A stretch of DNA of 64,000 nucleotides from Aristolochia californica (taxonomy: Eukaryota > Streptophyta > Magnoliopsida > Piperales > Aristolochiaceae): the NCBI GenBank assembly GCA_029961685.1, contig JARWKL010000004.1:28463610-28527609 (forward strand). The letters are read 5' to 3'. The position numbers and the translations under genes were made by a program. Within the stretch, counting starts at the first letter, position 1, and each line of letters opens with the position of its first letter. Shown here piece by piece: positions 26,201-39,550 of the stretch. The notes beneath the pieces are model-generated. The model saw only the letters and a program-made list of their open reading frames with translations. It ran no database searches and was not told where the DNA came from.

Positions 26201-29200
26201 CGTGCGGTGGGATATTTACCCGAGTCAAAGGAGCCATTATTTCTCCCATTTACAAAAAGCTGACCAAATGATCATAGATGATTGTAAAATGATTTATCAT
26301 GCATCACGGGTTATATGTTTTTAAGGAATGACTAATGGATTCGGAGTCAACACTCAGTTAAAAATTCCCTGCCTCCCCCTTTTATCGATGATTGCAAAAC
26401 CTGATATATAAAAAATAAAAAGAGTTTGTAATCACTAAAAATTATAGACACTTTTTTGAATTATCTCTCTCTAAATTTTTGCATTGTGCATTTCAATTTT
26501 AGATGTACACTTTTTTCTTAAATCGAAACTTGAGTTTTCACCTTCCCTTCATCTTTGTAAACAAAAAAAGAGATAAAAGGCAAATAGATCACAACAAAAC
26601 AAAAATTTTAGAGTTTAAGTATGGAAAGAATTTAAAGCAATAACAAATGTTAGTAAATAAAATTTATTCACACACCACAAATGAACACAAAAGTTTTGTT
26701 ATCCAAGTTTGGGAAATTCCACTAGTTCAACCATAACAGCTTGAATTTTATAAGAAATAGATTTTTCTACACATGTTTTAAAAAATGGATATGCATGCTT
26801 GAAACATGTTAAAAATTCAAATGACCTATGGATCCATACCTTTTAAAGAGAATAACATTAAATTCTCAAGTGAACGTGCGGTGGGATATTTACCCGAGTC
26901 AAACATGCCATTATTTTGCCCATTTACAAAAAGTTGAGCTAATGATCATAGATGATTGTAAAGTGATTTATCATGCATAACGAGCTATACTTTTGTAAGG
27001 AATGACTTATGGATTTGGATTCAACATTCAGTTAAAAATCCCCTGCATCCCCCTTTTCCTGACGATTGCAAAACCTGATATATCAATACTAAAAAGAGTT
27101 TACAATCTCTAAAAATTACAGAAACTTTTTGGAATTATCTCTCTCTATATTTGTGCATTGCGCATTTCTATTTTATATGTATACTTTTTTATTAAATTAA
27201 AACTTTATTTTTCGCTTTCCATTCATCTTGTAAACAAAAAAAGTGATAAAAGGCAAAAATAGATCACAACAAAACGAAAGTTTTAGAGTTTATATATGGA
27301 AAAAAAATTAAAGCAATAACAAATGTAAGTAAAGAAAATTTATTCACACACCACAAATGAACACAAAAGTTTTGCTATCTAAGTTTGAGAAATTCCAAAG
27401 GTTCAACCCTAATAGCTTGGAATTTTTTAATAAAGAGATTTTTCTACACATGTTTTAAAAAATGGATATGCAAGCTTGAAACATGTTAAAGATGCAAATG
27501 ACCAATGGATCCAAACCTTTGAAAGTGATTAACAATAAATTCTCAAGTGAACGTGCGGTGGGATATTTACCCGAGTCAAACAAACCATTATTTTGCCCAT
27601 AGAAAAAATCTGACCTAACGATCATATATGATTGTAAAGTGATTTATCAAGTGTAACGAGGTATATTTTTGTAAGGATTGACTATGGATTGGGAGTCAAC
27701 ACTCAGTTTAAAATCTCCTGCCTCCCCCTTTTCCTGACGATTGTAAAACCTGATATATAACAACTAAAAAAAGTTTAAAATCCCTAAAAATTACAGACAC
27801 TTTTGGAATTATCTCTCTCTACATTTGTCTAGTGTGCATTACCATTTTAGATGTATACTTTTTTCTTAAACAAAAAATTGAGTTTTCTCTTTCCCTTCAT
27901 CTCGTAAACAAAATAAGAGATTAAAGGCAAATAGTTCACAACAAATCGAAAACTTTATACTTTATGTATTGAAATAAAAATTTAAGCAACAACAAATGTA
28001 ACTAAAGAAAATTTATTCAGACACCACAAATGAACACAAAAGTTTCATTATCCAAGTTTGGGAAATGCCACTAGTTCAATCCTACTAGCTTAGAATTTTA
28101 TAAGAAAGAGATTTTTATACACATGTTTTAAAAAATGGATATGCATGCTTGAAACATGTTAAAGATGCAAATGACCTATGGATCGTAACCTTTCGAAGAG
28201 AATAACATTAAATTCTCTAGTGAACGTGCGGTACGATATTTACCCGTGTCAAACAAGCCATTATTTTGCCCATTTACAAAAAGTTGACCGAATGATCATA
28301 GATGATTGTAAAGTGATTTATCATGTCTAACAGGCTTTATTTTTTAATGGAATGAGTTAAGGATTGTGACTCAACACTCAGTAAAAAATCCCCCACCTCC
28401 CCTTCCTTCGACGATTACAAAACTAGATATAAAAACTAAAAAGAGTTAACATTCCCTAAAAATTACAGATACTTTTTGGAATTATCTCTCTCTAAATTTT
28501 TTCATTGTGCATTTCAATTTTATATGTATACTTTTTTCTTAATTCAAAACTTGAGTTTTCACTTTCCCTTCATTTCGTAAACAAAAAAAGAGATAAAAGG
28601 CAAAAATAGATCACAACAAAAGGAAAATTATAGAGTTTATGTATGGAAAGAATTTAAAGCAATAAAAAATGTAAGTAAAGAAAATTTATTCACACACCAC
28701 AAATGTACACAAAATTTTTGTTATCCAAGTTTGGGAAATTCCAATAGTTTAACCCTAATAGATTGGCATTTTATAAGAAAGATATTTTTCTTCACATGTT
28801 TTAAAAAATGGATATGCATGCTTGAAACATGTTAAAGATGCAAATGACCTATGGATCCAAACCTTTTAAAGAGAATAACATTAAATTCTCAAGTGAACAT
28901 GTGGCGGGATATTTACCCGAGTCAAGCAAGCCTTATTTTGTCCATTTACAAAAAGCTAACCTAACAATCATCGATAATTGAAAAGTTTTTTATCAAGCGT
29001 AACCGGCTATATTTTTTTCAGGAATGACTTATGGATTGGGAGTCAACACCCAAGGTAAAATCCCCCGCCTCCCCCTTTTCCCGACGATTACAAAACCTGT
29101 TATTTAAAAACTAAAATGAGTTTAAAATCCCTATAAATTACAGACACTTTTTGGAATTATCACTCTCTACATTTGTGAAATGTGCATTTCCATATTAGAT

Positions 29201-32200
29201 GTATACTTTTTTCTTAAATCAAAACTTGAGTTTTCACGTTCCCTTCATCTCGTAAACAAAAAAAGAGAAAAAAAGCCAAATAGATCACAACAAAACGAAA
29301 ATTTTAGAGTTTATGTATAGAAAGAATTTAAAGCAATAACAAATGTAAGTAAAGAAAATTTATTCACACACCACAAATGAACACAAAAGTTTTGTTATCC
29401 AAGTTTTGGAAATTCACTTGTTCAACCCTAATAGCTTGGAATTTTATAAGTAAGAGTTTTTTCTATACATGTTTTAAAAAATGGATATGCATGCTTGAAA
29501 CATGTTTTAGATTCAAATGACCTATGGATCCAAATGTTTTAAAGAGAATAATCTTAAATTCTCAAGAGAACGTGTGGTGGAATATTATCCCGAGTCAAAC
29601 AAGCCTTTATTTTGCGCATTTACAAAAATCTGACCTAACAATCATAGATGATTGTAAAGTGATATATAATGCATAACAGGCTAAATTTTTGTAGGGAATG
29701 ACTTATGGATCAGTCAACACTTAGTTAAAAATCCCCCGCCTCCCCCTTTTCACAACGATAGCAAAACCTGATATATAAAAAATAAAAAGAGTTTACTATC
29801 CCTAAAAATTGTAGACACTTTTAGGAATTATCTCTCTCTACATTTGTGCATTGTGCATTTCCATTTTACATGTATTTTGTTTTCTTAAATCAAAATTTAA
29901 GTTTTCACTTTCCCTTCATCTCATAAAAAAAAGAGATAAAAGGCAAAAATAGATCACAATAAAATGAAAATTTTAGACTTGATGTATGGAAATAATTTAA
30001 AAAAATATCAAATGTAAGTAAATAAAATTTATTCACACATCACAAATGAACACAAAAGTTTTGTTATCCAAGTTTGGGAAATTCCACTAGTTCAACCCTA
30101 ATAGCTTGGAATTTTATAAGAAGGAGATTTTTCTACACATGTTTTAAAAAATGGATATGCATGCTTGAAACATGTTAAAGATGCAAATAACCTATGGATC
30201 CAGACCCTTTAAAGAGAATAATATTAAATTCTCTAGTGAACGTGCAGTGGATATTTACCCGAGTCAAACAAGCCATTATTTTTCCCATTTACAAAAAACT
30301 GACTAGACGATCATAGATTATTGTAAAGTGATTTATCATGCATAACGGGCTATATTTTTTTAAGGAATGACTTATTGGTTGGTAGTCAACACTCAGTTAA
30401 AAATCCCCCGCCTCCCCCATTTTCGACGATTGAAAAACCTGATATATAAAAACTAAAAAGAGTTTACAATCCCTAAAAATTACAGACACTTTTTGAAGTT
30501 ATCTCTCTCCACATTTGAGCATTGTGCATTTCCATTTTATATGTATATGTTTTCTTAAATCAAAACTTGAGTTTTCACTCACCCTTCATCTCGTAAACAA
30601 AAAAAGAGATAAAAGGTAAAAAAAGATCACAAAAAAAAAATTTAGAGTTTATGAATCGAACAAAAATTTAAAGCAATAAAAAATGTTAGTAAAGAAATTT
30701 TATTCACACACCACAAATGAACACAAAAGTTTTGTTATCCAAGTTTGGGAAATTCCACTAGTTCAACCCTATTAGCTTGGAATTTTATAAGAAAGAGTTT
30801 TTACTACACATGTTTTAAAAAATGAATATGCTTGCTTGAAACATGTCAAAGATACAAATGACCTATGGATCCAAATCTTTTTAAGAGAATATCATTAAAT
30901 TCTCAAGTGAACGTGCGGAGGGATATTTACCCGAGTCAAACAAGCCATTATTTTGCCCATTTACATAAAGCTGACCTAACGATCATAGATGATTGTAAGG
31001 TGATTTATCATGCGTAATGGGCTATATTTTTTTGTAAGGAATGACTTATTGATTGGGATTTAATACTCTATTAAAAATTCTAAGCCTCCCCCGTTTCCCG
31101 TCGATTGCAAAACCAGATATATAAAAACTAAAAAGAGTTTACAATCCCAAAAAATTATAGGCAGTTTCTAGAATTATCTCTTTCTACATATGTGCATTGT
31201 GCTTTTCAATTTTAGATGTATTCTTTTATCTTAAATCAAAACTTGGGTTTTCACTTTCCCTTCATCTCATAAGCAAAAAAAGAGATAAAAGGCAAAAAAC
31301 AATCACAAAAAAACAAAAATTTTAGCGTTTATGTAAGGAAAACAGATTTAAAGCAATAACAAATGTTAGAAAAGAAAATTTATTCACACACCACAAATGA
31401 ACACAAAAGTTTTGTTATCCATGTTTTGGAAATTCCACTAGTTCAACCCTAATAGCTTGGAATTTTATAAGAAAGAGTTTTTACTACACATGTTTTAAAA
31501 AATGGATATGCATGCTTCAAACATGTCAAAGATGCAAATGACCAATGGATCCAAACCTTTTAAAGAGAATAACATTAAATTCTCAAATGAACGTGCGGTT
31601 GGTTATTTACCCGAGTCAAACAAGTATTTATTTTGTGCATTTACAAAAATCTCACCTAACGATCATAGATGATTTTAAAGTGATATACCAAGCCTAACAG
31701 GCTATCTTTTTGTAGAGAATGACTAATGGATTTGGAGTCAACACTCAGTTAAAAATCCCTCGCCTCCCCCTTTTCCTATAGATTGGAAAATCTGATATAT
31801 AAAAACTAAAAAGAGTTTACAATCCCTAAAAATTACAAACACTTTTAGGAATTATCTCTCTCTACATTTGTACATTGTGCATTTCAATTTTACATGTATT
31901 TTTTTCTTAAATCAGAACTTGAGTTTTCACTTTCTATTCATCTCATAAAGTAAAAAAAAAAAAGATAAAAGGCAAAAATAGATCACAACAAAATGAAAAT
32001 TTTAGAGTTGATGTTTGGAAAGAATTTAAATAAATAAGAAATGTAAGTAAAGAAAATTTATTCACACACCACAAATGAACGCAAAAGTTTTGTTATACAA
32101 GTTTGGGAAATTCAACTAGTTCAATCGTAATAGCTTGGAATTTTATAAGAAAGAGATATTTTCTACTCATGCTTTAAAAATTGGATATGCATGCCTGAAA

Positions 32201-32562
32201 CATGTTAAAGATGCAAATGACCTATGGATCCAAACCTTTTAAAGAGAATAACATTAAATTCTCAAGTGAACGTGTGTTCGGATATTTACTAGAGTCAAAC
32301 AAGCCATTATTTTGCCCATTTACAAAAAGCTGACCTAACGATAATAGATGATTGTAAAGTGATTTATCAAGTGTAATGGGCTATATTTTTGTAACGAACG
32401 ACTTATTGATTGGGAGTCAACACTCAATTAGAAATCCCCCGCCTCCTCTTTTTCCCGACGATTGCAAAACCTGATATATAAAAACTAAAAAGAGTTTACA
32501 ATCCCTAAAAATTACACACTTATTGGAATTATCTCTCTCTAAATTTGTGCAATGTGCATTTC

Positions 32563-32590
32563 CTTCTATCGAAACTCTTCTATCGAAACT
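32563..32590 (+). repeat. 14 bp tandem duplication replacing ~30 bp of a monomer
   Basis: CTTCTATCGAAACT occurs twice in direct succession, where other monomers have the ATTTTAGATGTATAC and TTTTTTCTTAAATC segment. This is a local template-switch type scar. Confidence 0.8.
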
Positions 32591-33875
32591 TGAGTTTTCA
32601 CTTTCCGTACATCTCGTAAACAAAAAAAGAGATAAAAGGCAAATAGATCACAACAAAATGAAAATTTTAGAGTTTATGCATGGAAAGAATTTAAAGCAAT
32701 AACTAATGTAAGTAAAGAAAATTTATTCACACACCACAAATGAACACAAAAGTTTTGTTATTAAAGTTTGGGAAATTCCATTAGTTCAATCCTAATGGCA
32801 AGGAATTTTATAAGAAAGATTTTTCTACACATGTTTTAAAAAAAGGATAGGCATGCTTAAAACATGTTAAAGATGTGAATGACCTATGGATCCAAACCTT
32901 TTAAGGAGAATAACATTAAATTCTCAAATGAACGTGCGGTAGGATATTTACCTAAGTCAAACAAACCATTATTTTGCCCATTTTCAAAAAGCTAACCTAA
33001 AGATCATAGATGATTGTATAGTGATTTATCATACGTAATGTGCTATATTTTTTTCGGAATGACTTATGGATTGGGAGTCAACACTCAGTTAAAAATCCCC
33101 CGCCTCCCCCTTTTCCCGACGATTGCAAAACCTGATATATAAAAACTAAAAAGAGTTTACAATCCCTAAAAAGTACAGACACTTGTTGGAATTATGTCTC
33201 TTTACATTTTTGCATTGATGCATTTCCATTTTACTTGTATACTTCTTTCTTCAATCAAAACTTTAGTTTTCACTTTCCCTTCATCTCGTAAACAAAAAAA
33301 GAGATAAAAGGCAAATAGATTACAACAAAATGAAACTATTAGAGTTTATGTATAGAAATAATTTCAAGCAATAACAAATGTATGTAAAAAGAATTTATTC
33401 ACACGCCACAGATGAACAAAAATGTTTTGTTATCCAAGGTTGGAAAATTCCACTAGTTCAACCCTAATAGCTTCGACTTTTATAAGAAAGAGATTTTTCT
33501 AAACATGTTTAAAAAAATGGATATGCATGGTTGAAACATGTTAAAGATGCAAATGACCTATGGATCCAAACCTTTTAAAGAGAATTACAATCAATTCTCA
33601 AGTAAACGTGCGGTGGGATATTTACCCGAGTCAAACAGGCCATTATTTTGCCTATTTACAAAAAGCTGATCTGACGATTATAGATGATAGTAAAGTGATT
33701 TATCATGAGTAACGGGCTATATTTTTTGTGAGGAATGACTTATGGATTGGGAGTCAACAATTAGTTAAAAATCCCCCGCCTCTTCCTTTTCCCGATGATT
33801 GGATAACCTGATATATAAAAACTAAAAAGAGTTTACAATCCCTAAAAATTACAGACACTTTTAGGAATTATCTCT

Positions 33876-33890
33876 CTCTACATTTCATAA
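33876..33890 (+). repeat. ~40 bp deletion in monomer 51
   Basis: CTCTCTACATTT joins CATAAATCAAAAC, so the GTGCATTGTGCATTTCC and TTAGATGTATAC part is lost. Anchor spacing 33612-34252 is 640. Confidence 0.75.
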
Positions 33891-36800
33891 ATCAAAACTT
33901 GAGTTTTGACTTTTCCTTCATCTCATGAAGTAAAAAAAGAGATCAAAGGCAAAATTACATCACAACTAAAAGAAAATTTTAGGGATGTTGTTTGGAGAGA
34001 ATTTAAAGCAATAACAAATGTAAGTAAAGAAAATTGATTCACACACCACAAATGAACTCAAAAGTTTTGTTATCCAAGTTTGAGAAATTCCAGTAGTTCA
34101 ACCCTAATTGCTTGTAATTTTATAAGAAAGAGATATTTCTACACATATTTTAAAAAATGGATTTGCATGCTTGAAACATGTTAAAGATGCAAATGACCTA
34201 TGGATCCAAACCTTTTAAAGAGATTAACATTAAATTCTCAAGTGAACGTGCGGTGGGATATTTAACCGTGACAAACAATCCACTATTTTTCCCATTTAAA
34301 AAAAGTTGACCTAAATATCATAGATGATTGTAAAGTGATTTATCACGCGTAACAGGCTATATTTTTTTAAGGAATGACTTCTGGATTGGGTGTCAACACC
34401 GTTAAAAATCCCCCCTCCCCCTCGTCCTTTTCTCGACAATTGTAAAACCTGATATATAAAAAATAAAAAGAGTTTAAAATCCCTCAAAATTATAGAGACT
34501 TTTTGGAATTATCTCTCTCCACATTTATGCATTGTGCATTTTTATTTTAGATGTATACTCTTTTCTTATATCAAAACTTGAGTTTTCACTTTCCCTTCAT
34601 CTCGTAAACAAAAAAAGAGATAAAAGGCACATAAATCACAAAAAAAAATTAAAAAATTTAGAGTTTATGTATGGAAAGAATTTAAATCACTAACAAATGT
34701 AAGTAAAAAAATTTATTCACACACCAAAATGAAAACAAAAGTTTTGTTATCCAAGTTTGGGAAATTCCACTAGTTCAACCCTAATAGCTTGGAATTTTAT
34801 AACAAAGAGATTTTTCTACACTTGTTTTAAAAAATGGATATGCATGCTTGAAACATGTTAAAGATGGAAATGAGATAAGGATCCAAACTTTTTAAAGAGA
34901 ATAACATTAAATTCTCAAGTGAACGTGCGGTAGAATATTTACTCAAGTCAAACAAGCCATTATTTTGCCCATTTAAAAAAGCTGACCTAATGATCATAGA
35001 TGATTGTAAAGTGATTTATCTTACGTAACGGGCTATAATATTGTAAGGAATTACTTATGGATTGGGAGTCAACACTCAGTTAAAAATCCCCCGCCTCCCC
35101 CTTTTCCCAATGATTGCAAAACCTGATATAGAATAACTAAAAATAGTTTACAATTCCTAAAAATTATTGACACTTTTTGGTATTAGCTCTCTCTACATTT
35201 GTGCATTGCGCATTTCCATTTTAGATGAATACTTGTTTCTTAAATCAAAACTTGAGTTTTCACTTTCCCTTCACCTTGTAAAAAAAAAAAGAGAAAAAAG
35301 GCAAATAGATCACAACAAAATGAAATTTTTAGAGTTTATGTATGGGAATAATTTAAAGCAATAACAAATGTAAGTAAAGAAAATTTATTCACAAACCACA
35401 AATGAACAAAAAAAATTTGTTTCCAAGTTTGCGAAATTCCTCTTGTTCAACCCTAATAGCATGTAATTTTATAAGAAGGAGATTTTTCTACACATGTTTA
35501 AAAAAAGGGTATGTACACATGAAATATGTTAAAGATGCAAATCACCTATGGATCCAAACCTTTTAAAGAGAATAACATTAAATTCTCAAGTGAATGTGCA
35601 GTGGGATATTTACCTGAGTCAAACAAGCCGTTATTTTGCCCATTTACAGAAAGCTGACCTAATAGTGATTGATGATTGTAAAGTGATTTATCATGCGAAA
35701 CGGGCTATATATTTGTAAGGAATGACTTATGGATTGGGATTCAACACTCAGCTTAAAATCCCTGGCCTCCCCCTTTTCCCGACGATTGCAAAACTAGATA
35801 TATAAAAACTAAAAAGAGTTTACAATCCCTAAAAATTACAGAAACTTTTTGGAATTATCTCATATAAATTTCTGCATTGTGCATTTCCATGTTTGATGTA
35901 TACTTTTTTCTTAAATCAAAACTTGAGTTTTCACTTTCCCTTCATCTCGTAAACACAAAAAGAGATAAATGGCAAATAGATCAACACAACAAGAAAATTT
36001 TAGAGTTTATGTATGGAATGAATTTGAAGCAATAAAAAAAAGTAAGTAAAGAAAATTTTCACACATCACAAATAAACACAAAAATTGTGTTATCCAAGTT
36101 TGAGAAATTCCACTAGTTCAACCCTAATTGCTTGGAATTTTATAAGAAAGAGATTTTTCTAGACATGTTTTAAAAAATCGATATGCATACTTGAAACATG
36201 TTAAAGATGCAAATGACCTATGGATCCAAACATTTTAAAGAGAATAAGATTAAATTCTCTAGTGAACGTGCAGTGGGATATTTACCCGAGCCAAACATGC
36301 CATTATTTTGCCCATTTACATAAAATTGACCTAACGATCAGAGATGATTGTAAAGTGATTTATCAAGTGTAACAGGCTATATTTTTTTAAGGAATGACTT
36401 ATGGATTGGGAGTCCACACTCAGTTAAAAATCCCCTGCCTCCTCATTTTCCCGACGATAGCAAAACCTGATATATAAAAACTATCAAAAGTTTACTATCC
36501 CTAAAAATTACAGACACTTTTAGGAATTATCTCTCTCAACATTTTTGCATTGTGCATTTCAATTTCAGATGTATACTTTTTTCTTAAATAAAAACATGAG
36601 TTTTCACTTTCCCTTCATCTCATAAAAAAAAAAGAGATAAAAGGCAAATAGATCACAAAAAAATGAATATTTTAGATTTTATGTATCGAAAGAATTTAAA
36701 GCAATAAAAAATGTAAGTAAAAAAAATTATTCACACACCACAAATGAACACAAGTTTTGTTATCTAAGTTTGGGAAATTCTAGTAGTTCAATCCTAATAG

Positions 36801-39539
36801 CTTGGAATTTTATAAGAAACAGATTTTTCTGCACATGTTTAAAAAAATGGATTTGCATGCTTGAAATATGTTAAACATGCAAATGACCTATGGATCCAAA
36901 AATTTTAAACAGAATAACATTAAAGTCTCAAGTGAACGTGTGTTGGGATATTTACCCAAGTCAAACAAGCCATTATTTTGCCCATTTATAAAAAGTTGAT
37001 CTCACGATTATAGATGATTGTAAAGTGATTTATCATGCATAACGGTTTATATTTTTGTAAGGAATCACTTAAGGATTGGGGGACAACACAGTTAAAAATC
37101 CCATACCTCCCCCTTTTCCCGACGATTGCAAAACCTCATATATTAAAACTAAAAAGAGTTTACAATCCCTAAAAATTACACACACTTTTTGGAATTATAT
37201 CACTCTATATTTATGCATTGAGCATTTATATTTTAAATGTATACTTTTTTCATAAATCAAAACTTGAGTTTTTACTTCTCCTTCATCTTCTAAACAAAAA
37301 AAAAAAGATAAAAGGCAAATAGATCCTTACAAAATGAAAATTTTAGAATTTTTTAAGGAAATAATTTAAAGAAATAACAAATGTAAGTAAAGAAAATTTA
37401 TTCACACACCACAAATGAACTCAAAAGTTTTGTTATCCAAGTTTGAGAAATTCCACTTGTTCAACCCTAATTGCTTGGAATTTTATAAGAAAGAGATATT
37501 TCTACACATGTTTTAAAAAATGGATATGCATGCTTGAAAAATGTTAAAGATGCAAATGACCTATGGATTCAAACCTTTTAAAGAGAATAACATTAAATTC
37601 TCAAGTGAACATGTGTTGGGATATTTACTAGAGTCAAACAAGCCATTATTTTGCCCATATACCAAAAGTTGACCTAACGATCATAGATGATTGTAAAGTG
37701 ATTTATCATGTGTAACGAGCTATATTTTTGTATGGAATGACTTATGGATTGGGAGTCTTCACTGAGTTAGAAATACCTCGCCTCCCCCTTTTCCCGACGA
37801 TTGCAACAAATGATATATAAATACAAAAAAGAGTTTACAGTCCCTAAAAATTACAGGCAGTTTTTTGGAATTATCACTCTCTACATTTTTGCATTGTGCA
37901 TTTCCATTTTACATGTATTCTTATTTCTTAAATCAAAACATGACTTTTCACTTTCCCATCATCTCGTAAACAAAAAAAGAGATAAACGGCTAATAGATCA
38001 CATCAAAAAGAAAATATTAGAGTTTATGCATGGAAAGAATTTAAAGCAATAACTAATGTAAGTAAAGAAAATTTCTTCACACACCACAAATGAACACAAA
38101 AGCTTTGTTGTCCAAGTTTGGGAAATTCCACTAGTTCAATCCTAATAGCTTGGAATTTTATAAGAAAGAGATTTTTCTACTCAAGTTTTAAAAAATGGAT
38201 ATGCATGCTTGAAACATGTTAAAGATGCAAATGACCTATGGATCCAAACCTTTTAAAAAGAATAACATTAAATTCTAAAGTGAACATGCGGTGGTATATT
38301 TACCCGAGTCAAACAAGCCATTATTTTGCCCATTTACAAAAATATGACCTAACGATCATAGATGATTGTAAAGTAATTTATCATGCTTAACGGGCTATAT
38401 TTTTCTAAGGAATGACTTATGGATTGGGAGTCAACACTCAGTTAAAAATCCCCTACCTCCCCATTTTCCCGACGATTGCAAAACCTGATATATAAAAACT
38501 ACAAAATGTTTATAATCCCTAAAAATTGCAAACACTTTTTTGAATTATCTCTCTCTAAATTTTTGAATTGTGAATTTCCATTTTAGATGTATACTATTTT
38601 TCTTAAATCAGAACTTGAGTTTTAACTTCCCTTTATCTTGTAAACAAAAAAAGGGATAAAAGGCAAACAAATCACCACAAAATAAAATTTTAGAGTTGAT
38701 GTATGGAATGAATTTAAAGAAAAAATAAATGTAAGAAAATAAAATTTATTCACACACCACAAATGAACACAAAAGTTTTGTTTTCCAAATTTGAGAAATT
38801 CCACTAGATCAACCCTAATTGCCTGGAATTTAATAAGAAAGAGATATTTCTACACATGTTATAAAAAATGGATAGGCATGCTTAAAACGTGCTAAAGATG
38901 CAAATGACCTATGGATCCAAACATTTTAAAGAGAACAACATTTAATTCTCATATGAACGTGCGTTGGGAAATTTACCAGAGTCAAACAAACCATTATTTT
39001 ACCCCTTTACAAAAAGCTGACCTAACGATCATAGATGATTGTAAAGTGATTTATCATGCTTAACGTGCTATATTTTTGTAAGGAATAACTTATGGATTGG
39101 GAGTCAACACTCAGTTAAAAATCCGCCGCATTCCCCTTTTCTCGAGGATTGCAAAACCTGATATATAAAAACTAAAAAGAGTTTACAATCCCTAAAAATG
39201 ACAGACACTTTTTGGAATTATTTCTCTCTAATTTGTGCATTGTGCATTTCCTTTTTAGATATATAATTATTTCTTAAATCGAAACTTGAGTTTTCCCCTT
39301 CCCTTCATCTCGTAAACAGAAAAAGAGATAAAAGGCAAATTGATCACAACAAAATGAAAATTTTAGAGTTTATGTAAGGAAAGAATTTAAACCAGTAAAA
39401 AATTTAAGTAAAGAAAATTTATTCACACACCACAAATGAACACTAAATTTTTGTTATCCAAGTTTGGGAAATTCCACTAGTTCAACCCTAATGGCTTGGA
39501 ATTTTATAAGAAAGAAATTTTTCTACACATGTTTTAAAA

Positions 39540-39550
39540 AATGGATCCAA
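39540..39550 (+). repeat. ~43 bp deletion between direct ATGGAT repeats
   Basis: AAAAAATGGATCCAAACC fuses the ATGGATATGCATGC site to the CTATGGATCC site of the same monomer. The shared hexamer ATGGAT marks a short-homology deletion. The conserved dyad of the monomer is removed here. Spacing is 630. Confidence 0.85.

Larger units (their letters stand above)
18865..27428 (+). repeat. Satellite block B1 (monomers 29-41) with internal segmental duplication
   Basis: Anchors lie at 18996, 19697, a junction near 20195, 20841, 21517, 22192, 22857, 23521, 24194, 24865, 25535, 26207 and 26881. From here the right-domain variant AATTCTCAAG dominates. Copies at 18996-21517 pair with copies at 24194-26881. 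Shared private changes include GACCAATACAAAA (19,409; 24,570), CACAATAGTTTT (19,503; 24,669), GGGATTCAACACTTAG (19,831; 24,998) and AACATGCTATACAAAAAG (19,888; 25,051). The offset is ~5.2 kb and rises to ~5.37 kb after the deletion near 20,195. No gene is present. Confidence 0.94.
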
